This document shows positions 21,256-33,350 of a stretch of DNA of 64,000 nucleotides, piece by piece. The first letter of the stretch is position 1. Each line of letters begins with the position of its first letter. The stretch lies in the NCBI GenBank assembly GCA_030765055.1, contig CM060953.1:6951800-7015799 (forward strand), in the 5' to 3' direction. Both the position numbers and the translations under genes were made by a program. A model generated the notes under the pieces. That model was not told where the DNA came from. It made no database searches and saw nothing but the letters and a program-made list of their open reading frames with translations. The DNA comes from Mantis religiosa (lineage: Eukaryota > Arthropoda > Insecta > Mantodea > Mantidae).

Positions 21256-23352
21256 TACACGTCACGACAGTACAGAGAGCAGGGTCCCTACAGTTTACTT
21301 CGATAGAGACTTCCCCCGACAGGCCAAGACAACGAACTCGCTCCACTACAAGCCACGACAGTACAGAGAGCAGGGTCCCTACAGTTTACTTCGATAGAGA
21401 CTTCCCCCGACTGGCCAAGACAACGAACTCGCTCTACTAAAAGTCACGACAGTACAGAGTGCAGGGTCCCTACAGTTTACTTCCATAGAGACTTACCCCG
21501 ACAGGCCAAGACAACGAACTCGCTCTACTAAAAGTCACGACAGTACAGAGAGCAGGGTCCCTACAGTTTACTTCGATAGAGACTTCCCCCGACCGGCCAA
21601 GACAACGAACTCGCTCTACTAAAAGTCACGACAGTACAGAGTGCAGGGTCCCTACAGTTTACTTCCATAGAGACTTACCCCGACAGGCCAAGACAACGAA
21701 CTCGCTCTACTAAAAGTCACGACAGTACAGAGAGCAGGGTCCCTACAGTTTACTTCGATAGAGACTTCCCCCGACAGGCCAAGACAACGAACTCGCTCCA
21801 CTACAAGCCACGACAGTACAGAGAGCAGGGTCCCTACAGTTTACTTCGATAGAGACTTCCCCCGACCGGCCAAGACAACGAACTCGCTCTACTAAAAGTC
21901 ACGACAGTACAGAGTGCAGGGTCCCTACAGTTTACTTCCATAGAGACTTACCCCGACAGGCCAAGACAACGAACTCGCTCTACTAAAAGTCACGACAGTA
22001 CAGAGAGCAGGGTCCCTACAGTTTACTTCGATAGAGACTTCCCCCGACAGGCCTGGACAACGAACTCGCTCCACTACAAGCCACGACAGTACAGAGAGCA
22101 GGGTCCCTACAGTTTACTTGGATAGAGACTTCCCCCGACAGACCAGGACAACGAACTCGCTCCCCTACAAGCCACGACAGTACAGAGGTCAGGGTCCCTA
22201 TAGTTTACTTGGATAGAGACTTCCCCCGACAGGCCAGGACAACGAACTCGCTCCCCTACAAGCCACGACAGTACAGAGGTCAGGGTCCCTACAGTTTACT
22301 TATATAGAGACTTCCCCCGACAGGCCAGGACAACGAACTCGCTCCACTACAAGTCACGACAGTACAGAGAGCAGGGTCCCTACAGTTTACTTGTATAGAG
22401 ACTTCCCCCGACAGACCAGGACAACGAACTTGCTCCCCTACAAGCCACGACAGTACAGAGAGCAGGGTCCCTACAGTTTACTTGGATAGAGACTTCCCCC
22501 GACAGACCAGGACAACGAACTTGCTCCCCTACAAGCCACGACAGTACAGAGAGCAGGGTCCCTACAGTTTACTTGGATAGAGACTTCCCCCGACAGGCCA
22601 GGACAATGAACTCGCTCCACTACAAGTCACGACAGTACAGAGGGCAGGGTCCCTAAAGTTTACTTGTATAGAGACTTCCCCCGACAGACCAGGACAACGA
22701 ACTTGCTCCCCTTTAAGCCACGACAGTACAGAGAGCAGGGTCCCTACAGTTTACCTCGATAGAGACTTCCCCCGACAGGCCAGGACAACGAACTCGCTCC
22801 ACTACAAGTCACGACAGTACAGAGAGCAGGGTCCCTACAGTTTACTTGGATAGAGACTTCACCCGACAGGCCAGGACAACGAACTCGCTCCACTACAAGT
22901 CACGACAGTACAGAGAGCAGGGTCCCTACAGTTTACTTGGATAGAGACTTCCCCCGACATGTCAGGACAACGAACTCGCTCCCCTACAAGCCACGACAGT
23001 ACAGAGAGCAGGGTCCCTACAGATTACTTGGATAGAGACTTCCCCCGACAGGCCAGGACAACGAACTCGCTCCACTACAAGTCACGACAGTACAGAGAGC
23101 AGGGTCCCTACAGTTTACTTCGATAGAGACTTCCCCCGACATGTCAGGACAACGAACTCGCTCCACTACAAGTCACGGCAGTACAGAGGGCAGGGTCCCT
23201 ACAGTGTACTTGGATAGAGACTTCCCCCGACAGGCCAGGACAACGAACTCGCTCCCCTACAAGTCACGACAGTACAGAGGGCAGGGTCCCTACAGTTTAC
23301 TTCGATAGAGACTTCCCCCGATATGCCAGGACAACGAACTCGCTCCCCTACA
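21256..23352. repeat. 91 bp satellite, 23 monomers
   Basis: The monomer includes GACAGTACAGAGAGCAGGGT, CCCTACAGTTTACTTCGATA and GAGACTTCCCCCGACAGGCC. The phrase GTACAGAG falls at 21270, 21361, 21452 and so on to 23272: 22 steps of exactly 91 bp with no net indel. Variants group: one type has CCATAGAGACTTACCCCGAC with CTCTACTAAAAGTC, another CGATAGAGACTTCCCCC with CTCCACTACAAGCC. They alternate in repeated pairs and triplets in the first nine monomers, after which TTGGATAG and CCAGGACAAC types take over. The right edge runs straight into SINE B. Confidence 0.95.
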
Positions 23353-23716
23353 CCGGGACGGCAACGAGCCAGCAGCCGAGCCCTAATGGTCCGCGGAAGA
23401 CGATCCAAACCCCAAAGGTCCCTGGCTGGCGGTCCCGAAATGGTTCCAGCAGAGGAGCGAAGATCGGCAACCGACCTACCGGAGGAGGAAGTAGTTTTCT
23501 TCAGAGCATATCATCCTGCCGAGACTCCCGCCGACACTTCTATCCTGAAAGAGACAGCAAATTCGGGGGACGTAATTAACCTACCCAGCATTCGCCTAGC
23601 GACCCGGGAAAAGCCCCGAAAAAACCCATGGGTCAGGTAACTCGGCCACAGGAATTGAACCCGGGCCTCCCAAATGAGGGCCGCAGACGAAACCGCCTGA
23701 GTCACCCCGCTCGGTA
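23353..23716 (-). mobile_element. SINE B copy adjoining the satellite
   Basis: The minus-strand head is TACCGAGCGGGGTGACTCAG, the B box is CGGGTTCAATTCCTG, and the body includes TTTTCCCGGGTCGCTAGGCG and TCCTCCTCCGGTAGGTCGGT. It begins at the last satellite monomer without a gap, in the same relative order as in the composite at 11830-12915. Confidence 0.82.
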
Positions 23717-23925
23717 CATATTTGCATTGCACACGGCTTGTTTTACATCTTCGAAGGCATACATTAACTACAGGGATATTAAGAAACAGGAATAACTGCT
23801 TAGCGGATGTTGCAGGATGTTGCAAACGCTGCACAGCTACAATACCCTTTGGTGTTGGAACAATAATCGGTTGGAATGGCCGATAACGTTTTGCATAATT
23901 GCAGTAGGTGACATTTTAAACTTGG

Positions 23926-24296
<371 letters not shown>

Positions 24297-24630
24297 GCTA
24301 TTGTTGTTGGAAATTAATTGTTCTTTCACACAAGAAAAGTTGGAGAAGTTCTCTCAGTTGGAGAATTTAATGTCGTGTCGGCACGTTGGCCATAGTAGCT
24401 CAATGGTTTTTCGTTATTCAGGTGACTTCCGGGTGACATCAATACTGACTTCTTGGATCGAATGCAATGCACATTTGGTTACCTAAGCGGCAGAAAAAAA
24501 ACCTCAATGTCTTAGCAAAACTAAAACAAAAATAAAACTCCAATTCTTTAACAAATTAAAAATATTCGGAAAGTAACATCTGGTACATTTTTAATTGAAA
24601 TGGGAAAATAGCTACAGCTACGTAAATAAA
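24297..24630. other. Intergenic, nothing recognised
   Basis: A segment at 24383-24480 (TTGGCCATAGTAGCTCAATG) resembles the head of repeat D on the plus strand, but the match stops after about 25 bases. Confidence 0.35.
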
Positions 24631-24639
24631 CTCGTCTGC

Positions 24640-24725
24640 TCTCACGGCGTGGGCAGTATTCGATTCCCAGCGGGGTTGTGTTACTTGGGCGAGGTTTCTT
24701 CTAAAGTTTCCCTATGTATGTTAAC
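24640..24725 (+). repeat. tRNA-like SINE fragment
   Basis: CTCACGGCGTGGGCAGTATT followed by the B-box-like CGATTCCCAGCGGGG. A weaker relative may be at 52880-52950. Only a fragment; the family is unknown. Confidence 0.4.
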
Positions 24726-24756
24726 GATAATGTGTAACAAAACTTTACCGCCGAAT

Positions 24757-25150
24757 GAAAAGTTATAAACATTATCAGTTATACCAGCTCTATCTCCAAA
24801 ACTTTCGTCAAGAAGCAAAAGAATAGAAAAATCCCCACGGTTCTTCCAGTTCTTTGATTGTTTTTACTCTTTCATTTGTTTCTGACTCTCGTGCCTGTCT
24901 CCATGGCAGTGTTTACAGTCAGATTTCTTTCGCAGTCACTTGTTTAATGATTTCTTGATTAAGCGCACAGGTTCTGTTTTCTAAAGTGGAAAGATATTTG
25001 ATGTGATACATTCACAGGATTTTCTCTGCAGATCCATGAGATATATTGTATTTCATCCAAAACTTATGTATTCAGATTTCCTGTATAAATGAACTTTTAT
25101 TGACTACATTTGATCACAAATACATTTACGCGTATTACACTATTCTTTTA
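24757..25150 (-). repeat. Unclassified dispersed repeat, copy 2
   Basis: It is the reverse complement of 16013-16375, with moderate divergence (for example CCATGGCAGTGTTTACAGTC against the complementary segment near 16220). The two copies are 8.4 kb apart in inverted orientation. Confidence 0.7.
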
Positions 25151-25309
25151 TTTGGAGTGCTTTAAATGCAAATATCTATATACGTAAGATATTACATGAG
25201 GGCGGCCTTCTAAGTCCTTAAGGTAAAATAGAAATGGATATTACACGATAAATATAATGTATGTCTTGAATACTTTCGAAATAGTTTGAAAAGCCCTCTT
25301 CATTCGAAA

Positions 25310-26251
25310 GAAATTTAGTATCGAATCATAAGAGACAAATAGCCTGCCGTGCTAGGGGTCCCGGGTTCGATTGCCGGCGGTGGGGATGGGGATTTTTCTC
25401 TGACCATGATAATTCCTCATCTTCCCCAGAGTCTGGAAGTAGGAATGAGAGTGTGAATGTGTACGTGATCTAATGATTAAAACCCAACGAATACAAGTTA
25501 ACACCTTCGATATGTTCCAAAGGAGAACGGCCGCCGATATGACCATTGTAGTTAAAGGCGAGGTATAAATGTGTACGTGATCTAATGATTAAAACCCAAC
25601 GAATACAAGTTAACACCTTCGATATGTTCCAAAGGAGAACGGCCGCCGATATGACCATTGTAGTTAAAGGCGAGGTATAAATGTGTACGTGATCTAATGA
25701 TTAAAACCCAACGAATACAAGTTAACACCTTCGATATGTTCCAAAGGAGAACGGCCGCCGATATGACCATTGTAGTTAAAGGCGGGGTATAAATGTGTAC
25801 GTGATCTAATGATTAAAACCCAACGAATAGAAGTTAACACCTTCGATATGTTCCAAAGGAGAACGGCCGCCGATATGACCATTGTAGTTAAAGGCCAGGT
25901 ATAAATGTGTACGTGATCTAATGATTAAAACCCAACGAATACAAGTTAACACCTTCGATATGTTCCAAAGGAGAACGGCCGCCGATATGACCATTGTAGT
26001 TAAAGGCGGGGTATAAATGTGTACGTGATCTAATGATTAAAACCCAACGAATACAAGTTAACACCTTCGATATGTTCCAAAGGAGAACGGCCGCCGATAT
26101 GACCATTGTAGTTAAAGGCGGAGTATAAAAGTGTACGTGATCTAATGATTAAAACCCAACTAATACGCGTTAACACCTTCGATATGTTCCAAAGGAGAAC
26201 AGTCGCCGATATGACCATTGTAGTTAAAGGCGGAGTATAAATGGAACATTA

Positions 26252-26287
<36 letters not shown>
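25310..26287 (+). mobile_element. Retroposon E: tRNA-like box, 7 x 112 bp array, poly(A) tail
   Basis: A B-box-like CCCGGGTTCGATTGCCGG at 25360-25378 is followed by about 80 bp of body, then seven tandem units of 112 bp starting at 25459, 25571, 25683, 25795, 25907, 26019 and 26131. It ends in a run of about 35 A at 26253-26287. The unit contains GTGTACGTGATCTAATGATT and CCAAAGGAGAACGGCCGCCG. The terminal poly(A) right after the array suggests the array was part of the RNA that was reverse transcribed. The 5' end and the target duplication were not resolved. Confidence 0.8.
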
Positions 26288-26290
<3 letters not shown>

Positions 26291-26363
26291 TCTTATGGTT
26301 CACCAGTTACGCAAGTCATTCAGAATGAAGAAAACATAAGAGGCTATTCTTAGAAAAGTCAAG

Positions 26364-26680
26364 TTTTTTTTTACCCATGGCACGACAGCCCTTAGGGGGC
26401 CAAGGCCTACCAACCCGACTGCCGGCCTCACGCCCACTTACGCACGGCAGAGGGGGACGATCATCCAATCGTTACGGGGAGGAGATGTGGTCAGCATCTC
26501 GGCATCCCCCAGCCGGAATGTAGGTTTCCATGACCAGGACCACTTACCTAGCATAAGCTCCTCACTTTCCTCACGATGCTGAGTGGGCACCGGTCCTATA
26601 CCCGGGGACCGAAAATCCGCATCCCATGGGTGGGACCGAACCGTGGCCAGGGACTAAGGCATGCTGCCATGGCGCAGGAC
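26364..26680 (-). mobile_element. SINE F with 12 bp target-site duplication
   Basis: The minus strand starts GTCCTGCGCCATGGCAGCAT, has a B-box-like ACGGTTCGGTCCCACCC, and ends in an A run (T run at 26364-26372 on the plus strand). It is flanked by AGAAAAGTCAAG (26352-26363) and AGAAAATTCAAG (26681-26692), 11 of 12 identical. Other copies are at 37175 and 42990. Confidence 0.88.
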
Positions 26681-26774
26681 AGAAAATTCAAGCAATATAT
26701 TTAATTTTCGAGAAAAAATGTTAAACATTTGATATTTTAATCAACATCGTGGGACGGTGGTCGTATGCGTCAGC

Positions 26775-26925
26775 AGATATGTGGCTCAGTTGGTTAGACG
26801 CTGGCTTACTGACGCCAAGGTCGCGGTTTCGGATATAACCCTGATCTATGACATATGCTTGAAGGCAACAGGGCTATCAGTAAATTTACTGGCATGTAAA
26901 AGAATTTCCACGAGTGTTGCTAGTA
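26775..26925 (+). mobile_element. SINE C copy
   Basis: Head ATGTGGCTCAGTTGGTTAGA, then GGCTTACTGACGCCAAGGTC, a B-box region GGTTTCGGATATAACCC, and CTGGCATGTAAAAGAA. It has the same layout as 11367-11500. Confidence 0.72.
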
Positions 26926-27591
26926 AACGATTTTATATATTATATTCTATCTCAACAGTCGGTCATGCAACTTGAAATGTCTAAACATGTACGTAAAACT
27001 TTATCATGGATATGTCTGAATGGGTTTCTCAGGGATCCCGTTAACAATACTTATTTGATATGTAATGATTTTAGTGTTCTGCAGACTAAATAACGCATCT
27101 TAATTGAAGCAGACTTTGACACTAAACATGATTAATCATTAAACTAATTGTCTCTCAGTAATGAGCTAAAATGAACTTGTGCTTCTTTGTTACTAATAAC
27201 TTATTTGTAGAATATTAGTATTCTTTGTTACCATAACTATTGTGCGTATTTCAATTTTCTATATTTCGTTTTGTTTTATACAATACACCTTATATAATGC
27301 TAGTTAAATACTCCTGCATCACTACACAAACTCAGATGACTTTACATTCGTGTGCATTTTGTTTTCGATATTTCATTTGTTTTCTCTTTTTCAGTATATA
27401 TTCGTTTGTTCATTCTTCCAACAAGTGTTACTGATTATTTGTACACCGTCTTTTGTTGGCTAACACTTTAAAACATAACATTCACCAAAAATAAGGTAAT
27501 AACTCTAAATACAATTTGATATACAAAAAGCAAATATTCCATGAGTTACATAACATTTTCGTAAGTAAACATCCTTAGCATAGATTCCTGT
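26926..27591. other. Intergenic, nothing recognised
   Basis: AT-rich. No shared repeat was seen. Confidence 0.3.
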
Positions 27592-27745
27592 AGAAGGGAA
27601 GTAAAGCAGCGGTGGTCTTAGGTCGTATATTTACGGACGCTTAACCTCGAGTCTAATAAAGAGGCCTCTGAAGAAAATTAAGCGGCCTTTCAGGCCCTGT
27701 ATAGAATGGGACACTGAGAACCACCGCATCTATAAGTAACATCAA
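27592..27745 (+). repeat. Repeat G copy
   Basis: GAAGGGAAGTAAAGCAGCGG, then AATAAAGAGGCCTCTGAAGA, then GGGACACTGAGAACCACCGC. It matches the order of the copies at 4954 (inverted), 13865 and 53170. Confidence 0.75.
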
Positions 27746-29690
27746 GCGACCTGTTACAACAATATCCTGTTTGTTACAACAATTTATAATTGCGGGAGAA
27801 CGTGAGCTGGCTGTCTGTACCCATCAGACACAATGTGATACTAAATACATATATAGGTATACATAAATAATTGATGCATGAATAATTACCTACCTAAATC
27901 AGTGACACATTTTATTGCACACCAAATGATATGAACTGCTGTGTGAATTTTTTCGCGATAGAAAGCCTCCACATTCCTTATAATTATCTATTAAGTGTTT
28001 TCTTTTAAATTTTACAGATATTTGTACATGTATTAAAAATTTAGTCATAATTTTTCAGAAGAGTCTGTATGGGATTACGAATTTATATGGGGATAAGATA
28101 ACTATTTTACTCTTTTTCGTTCCTTTTAGAAACATGGTAGGTGTACTCAACATTATTTTAATTTAAATAATAATTCGAGCTATGCTGTTCACGAAGAGAA
28201 ATATACAGTACATACATTGACTTGTTTCTAAACATAGAGTACATGTTTCTAAATTTTTTTGAGTTCAGAACCTCAAAACATGTATTTTGGAGAAATCTTG
28301 TCCAGTTTATGGATGAAATTCATTTACTGTAAGTACGTAAATATTAAAGTAAAAAATGAGGAAATGCCTTCAAAATTGGTTGTAGATGCAGTCGACGTAC
28401 AATGACAAACTTTTTGCAGGTTGATGTGTAATTAAGTCACCAGTGTGTAATGTCACTTGTTTCCGGAAACTATCAAACTGAAAAGCTTGTGTTTCCTCTA
28501 GATATTTGCAATTGACTTTTCAGCCTAGTTCATAATTACGGACTACGACTGCATTTGGTTTCAACTTCAGTATTTGAGCTTTCAAATCAACTTAAACAAC
28601 TTAATCGTCACCCATTTACCAATTCTCCAACCATTGCTGCATTTAGAGACCATTATTGTCTTGAAAGTGTGTTAGTTAATTGTAAAAACGTATGTCAACA
28701 TGCGCCTTAACCTTATTATAAAAAGATCTGCAAGGGGCACGTTGGCGCAGGTATTGATTTCGAGTTCCGAAGAGATAATAGCGTATTTCATGAAAAAATA
28801 TCCTTTATAACTATCATTCACGTATACTGCATGGTAGAATCAATATGTTATACTTTGTTTTATTGCTAACAACGAATAAAATATCATTTTGTAACTGCTT
28901 AAATGTTATCTATTAAAAATCTCTTCTAAGAATTATGTATCCCTTTATTAGGTACAGCGTTATGCTAAATGTAATTTCTTTAGGTTAAGTCATACTTTGT
29001 AAGTATTGTGTTAGTAAAATGTTAAATGAAAATAATTAACATAAATTTCTGGTTAACTAATAGTTGTTCTTGGCGACAAATTACTAGCAATTGGTTACCT
29101 TTCTTTACATAATAGTTTACAGAAATGTTCTTCACGACAATGAATTATAATGATGAATACTTCAGTTTATAATTTTAAAAACTGTAACATAAAGTATATC
29201 CAAACATTTTATTTGCTTTGGGAATATTATAGCACAACTATTACAAGTAATAACTTTCAACCATTATTAATGTTTATTGTTTATACAATAGTGTTATCTG
29301 TTTACTTTAGATTTCTTTACTCTTTCATACGGGCGTACGTAATATATAGCAGTCACTAGGTCGTTCAGTGCTTAACAGACCGGTCAATATTGTCACGCCA
29401 TGGGAAGAGAATTGACATAGTAATCACGATTTCCATAAACAATAATTTTACATTCGTACATTTGTGGCTATATACTGCATACATACGAGCAATATACGAC
29501 AGTATTGGTTCACAATTAGATATATTGTACATTAGTGCGCTCTTTGGTCATAAATGGCTAATTTGTAGTTGAAGGTCGTCCACATAATTTGAAATGAATA
29601 TGTAATATGAGTTAATATTATCTTTTATTCTCATTTTATGTAAATATACTGAATTTAGAGTATTAATACAATTTTTTAAGTAGTCTGATT
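27746..29690. other. Intergenic upstream of DYNLL, nothing recognised
   Basis: Nearly 2 kb of AT-rich sequence with no recognised transposon. It is one of the longest repeat-poor stretches here and directly precedes the DYNLL promoter, so regulatory elements could lie in it, but none can be named by eye. Confidence 0.3.
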
Positions 29691-29699
29691 TCTGTAATA

Positions 29700-29890
29700 T
29701 TTGCTTTCATAATGATAGCAATTTTAATGTTGGCAATGCTACGGCGGCCACTGCGCATGAATAAGAATAAGAAGAAGTAAAACTGCAGTACATTGCATGA
29801 TGGGTTGATAGAAGACCCTGGTAGAAGCCTCTGAGCCCTAGCCAATAAGAACGCTGGATTGTAGTTTCAATGAAGAGTATTTGCCCGCAA
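29700..29890 (+). promoter_or_regulatory. Candidate DYNLL promoter
   Basis: It contains ACGGCGGCCACTGCGCATGA at 29741-29760, where the core TGCGCATG resembles an NRF1-type site, and an inverted-CCAAT-like element in AGCCAATAAGAACG near 29838. No TATA box stands out, consistent with a housekeeping gene. The transcription start is inferred to lie between about 29850 and 29950. Confidence 0.4.
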
Positions 29891-29899
29891 AGAGTTAAT

Positions 29900-30010
29900 G
29901 GTGGTAGAAATCCAGTGTTTGTCGTTTGGAAGTGATATTTTCGTTTTGAGGGGTATTTTTTGTGCCCTAGGCTATTAAATCCATTAAGTTTATAGATATC
30001 TGAATAAAAG
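29900..30010 (+). other. Candidate non-coding first exon of DYNLL
   Basis: The segment ends TGAATAAAAG with a good donor GTAAGA at 30011. The matching acceptor TTGTTGCAG ends at 30422, ten bases before the start codon. A 5' UTR intron of 412 bp (30011-30422) is therefore proposed. It rests on splice-site quality only. Confidence 0.45.
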
Positions 30011-30432
30011 GTAAGAAATAACGGTTTGTAATCGATTTTTTTCGCTAAAACACACCCTTTACATTTCCCTCTTGCCTCTTAGTCGGTGGTTGGCTGCTAC
30101 ATTTTTTCGCTGTATTTTAATATTTTACTGCCATCTAGGGCTGTTTCTTAAGAACTGGTTGAGGTAATGACAGTTTTATAGTTCATACAAAATTATCAAT
30201 ATCTACTCGCGTTGTGCGAGGAAATGGAGATAGACGTGACAGCAACTGTCCGTCTCAGTAGTACTAATACAGACAGGTTTACCGCATTAAAGTTTCTCAG
30301 CGCACCTTATTTATATAGATAGGTTGCATGTTGTGAATTATTTCTGCATGTTATATAGAAAATTTAGAAGCGATACAAATGAGAAGTGCAATTCGGCGAT
30401 GGTATTAAACTCATTGTTGCAGGAATAGCAAG

Positions 30433-30780
30433 ATGTCAGACCGAAAAGCTGTGATCAAAAATGCCGATATGTCGGAGGAAATGCAGCAAGATGCTGTAGA
30501 CTGTGCAACACAGGCGCTAGAAAAATACAACATTGAAAAGGTATGACATTTGGTGTATTTCTCTTAACTGTAGCAAGGGTATGACTATCTCCTCTTAAAC
30601 AGCAATTTCTCATTACAGGATATTGCTGCATATATAAAGAAAGAATTCGACAAGAAATACAACCCCACGTGGCATTGCATTGTGGGACGTAACTTCGGCA
30701 GCTATGTTACCCACGAGACCAGGCACTTCATTTATTTCTACCTAGGTCAGGTGGCCATTCTGCTGTTCAAGAGCGGGTAG
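30433..30780 (+). CDS. ctp: Dynein light chain LC8 type (DYNLL1 / Drosophila ctp), complete
   Basis: Two coding exons: 30433-30540 (36 codons) and 30619-30780 (53 codons plus TAG), joined across a 78 bp GT..AG intron in phase 0 after NIEK. The product is 89 residues, the family's standard length. It begins MSDRKAVIKNADMSEEMQQD and ends GQVAILLFKSG. The LC8 core is intact: helices before residue 50, HCIVGRNFGSYVTHE at about 55-69, and HFIYFYLGQ. LC8 is a homodimeric hub that binds short linear motifs in dynein intermediate chain and many other proteins in the cytoplasm. The gene is a single compact unit, divergent from SRSF1 and convergent with COQ5. No lesion was seen, so it is expected to be functional. 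Confidence 0.98.
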
Positions 30781-32592
30781 ACAGAGGTGCTGTCCGTCCC
30801 ATATACTTTTTCACAAATCTCATTGCCATGTTGGGGAGAAAAAGGAGAAATGTGGATGGGTGGGTTGGGGGGGGGGGGCGTTCGTAATGTTAAATTCACT
30901 GAATCTATTCTGACTTTACCACTCACATGTAGTTTCATATGTGTATCAAATTACTTTGTTTTTATTTTAGAGAGTGATTTTGGAATTAGGGAGGAAAAGT
31001 AAATTAAGTTTCAGCTCTCCCCAGCAAAAAAAAATTTCGAGTTTTGTTGCTTTGAATGAACAAGAAGAAAAATTGAAACCCATCCCAAGAAATGCTGCAG
31101 TATTGACATTGTTTTTTGGTATATTTCTATTGTAAATGTGTGTGAATGTTTCCGTAAATTTCACTTCATTTTGTTAATGTTCTCAAAGTTTTTTTTTTTT
31201 TAGTTTTTTTTTTATAAGTTTGTCATGGATGAGATTACTACGTCACACTTAAAGTGAGTCGTTGCGCAGCTTTGTTCCAATATTGTGTTCATTAGAGAGA
31301 CTTTAAGACGTATCACATAGTGAATTTAGTTTCCATTACTTTCTAGTGTTGTAATTTTTTGTTTGTTTGTTTTTCTGTGTGTGTATAAAGTTCTGAAAAT
31401 GGTAAAGATGAATGTATGTTCTGTTCTCTGCAATTAGAACCCCCTTATTTTCTCCTTTTGTTTATGTAGTGTTCCTTCAGCCTATATTAAGATAAAGTTA
31501 AAATATAATGATTCTATATTTCCGGAGAAGATATGTAGACATTGTTGAAATATGTCTATCCAATGTTTAATAAGCAAAAAAATTCAAAATCTGAGTAAAG
31601 TTGGAGTGGTGTACAAAAACAAAAGGAGCTTCAGCATTTGCTTAGCAAGTATATGCACCATGAAATGGTGGCCCTTCAATTTGTAAATTAACATTGCTTA
31701 AAACTAAAAAAAAAAAAGTTCTGTGCAAAAACATGCATTCGCACAACACCTACCTAGACAGTCAGAAAAATCACATGTTGTGCGTCTAATGTTATCACTT
31801 TTCTAAACATTTCACAATTTTTCTGGTTGCTGTTTCATAATTGAGTTGGTGCTCTGTAGAAATGTACTCATTTGGAGATGTGTAAACAGCTCTTCTTCTG
31901 TAATCTGTATTATAATTATTATATTAACATAGAAGCAACATAATTAAAACTGATATATCACAAGTTTAAATACACTGGATTTATTGAGGGGTTTGACCCG
32001 TTTCCATCCTTATCCTAGTTTAACATGATGTTGAAGGCTGGTAACTTGTGAATGTGCATCTCTCAAGATATTGTGCTATGCTAACGGTTAACATGCAGCA
32101 TATCAAAGTGGGTGAGAAGCTGAAAGTATTCAATGTCACAAAAAGCAACATTGTCACGTTTTATCCAAGTATGCGTTCCCACTACTTGTATGGACATTTA
32201 CTTAGACAACCAAGGTGAGCTACAAGAACCAAACAGTGAGAGAACAGGTGAGATGTTGCAACACTGTGTTGAACTCCACTTGAAGTTAATCTGCCTTTGT
32301 CATTGGCGGAAGTGACACGCTCATTGGTGTAATATGTGACTTCCGGGAGCAGTGATGTGTTTTACCTGAGAGGTTTCCATAAAGCATATGTTAACAATTA
32401 GAGCAGCATAATAATACCACAGCTTGTGAATCGCTGATTGCATACAAATAAGTTATATTTGAAATGTGTTAAACAACAAAATTGTGTTGAAATATTTTGT
32501 TTTCATGTATCAACTATAATTCAGTTAAAAGATGAAAATGTTATAGTGTGCAGAAATATGATCCATTGAGCAGTTAACCATTAGTATTGGAC
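30781..32592 (+). other. DYNLL 3' UTR and downstream flank
   Basis: No canonical AATAAA was found in the first 2 kb after the stop codon. A variant ATTAAA lies at 31943-31948. The first AATAAA I found on this strand (32873-32878) is inside the transposon at 32593-33341. A G9 run is at 30867 and T runs are at 31191-31213. The length of the 3' UTR cannot be set from sequence. Confidence 0.4.
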
Positions 32593-33341
32593 GGATATTC
32601 TTTGGAACATGTTCTGTAATAAATTTTGTCTAAGACCAACATCGGAGGCATGCACGAGGGCTGATGGAACCTACAGAGGTAACCTTGCAGTTGTGCTCCT
32701 GACATGGTTATTGGCATAAGCTTCTGTTGCCAACCTTTAGACCAACACCCCAAACATCTATTTTGCAGATGTTCGAAACTTGACAGGTGCAGAGTACAAG
32801 TGCAACTGTTAGGAAGGTAGCAGCTTAACTGTAAAATCTGAAAATGAATATTCCACGAGGACCCTGGCATTCAATAAAGAAAGTTATTAGGTGGAAGTTG
32901 TGTCTGAAACCATTGGCTCACTTTATAAGTGTTTTTGATCTTGCACCTTTATGCGAAGACGAGGAAAAGTGTATGCAGTTTCTGTGTGCTGAAAGTTAAT
33001 TAAAAATGAGAAAATTATGCTGGGAGTGCCATGCATCAATCAAAAGTACCCAATATTGTTTAAATGTTAATTGACTGCAGCTTTATTTTTTATTTATTTT
33101 TATTTTTTGTGATACTCCTCTAACGTGAAGTCATATCGAACGATTCTTTTTTAAACGTAGATAAGAGAAGACCCGGCATTGCAACAAAAAGTAGTGTAGT
33201 TGGATCAATGTTAGCAGTGTTGAAGTTGTCTGCTATTAATGTCGGCACGTGCCACTTCAGCAGGTTCCATCAGCCCTCTTGCCTGCCTTGGATGTTGAAT
33301 TTGGACAAAATTTCTTACGGGACATGTTCTAAAGAAGAGCC
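32593..33341 (+). mobile_element. Mutator-like MITE, copy 1, with 9 bp target-site duplication
   Basis: It has long terminal inverted repeats of roughly 90-95 bp: the left starts GGATATTCTTTGGAACATG and the right, read inverted, starts GGCTCTTCTTTAGAACATG. GTATTGGAC flanks it at 32584-32592 and 33342-33350. A second copy with the same interior in opposite orientation is at 34100-34845. Nine-bp duplications with ~100 bp inverted ends are typical of the Mutator (MULE) superfamily. There is no transposase; the interior has a piece of SINE A 3' end at about 33105-33150. Confidence 0.85.
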
Positions 33342-33350
33342 GTATTGGAC

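Noticed and set aside
25352..26218. Ladder of nearly identical 62-codon minus-strand ORFs
   Set aside because: They arise from the 112 bp tandem units; 112 is not a multiple of 3, so the frame shifts from unit to unit and each ORF stops after about 1.7 units.
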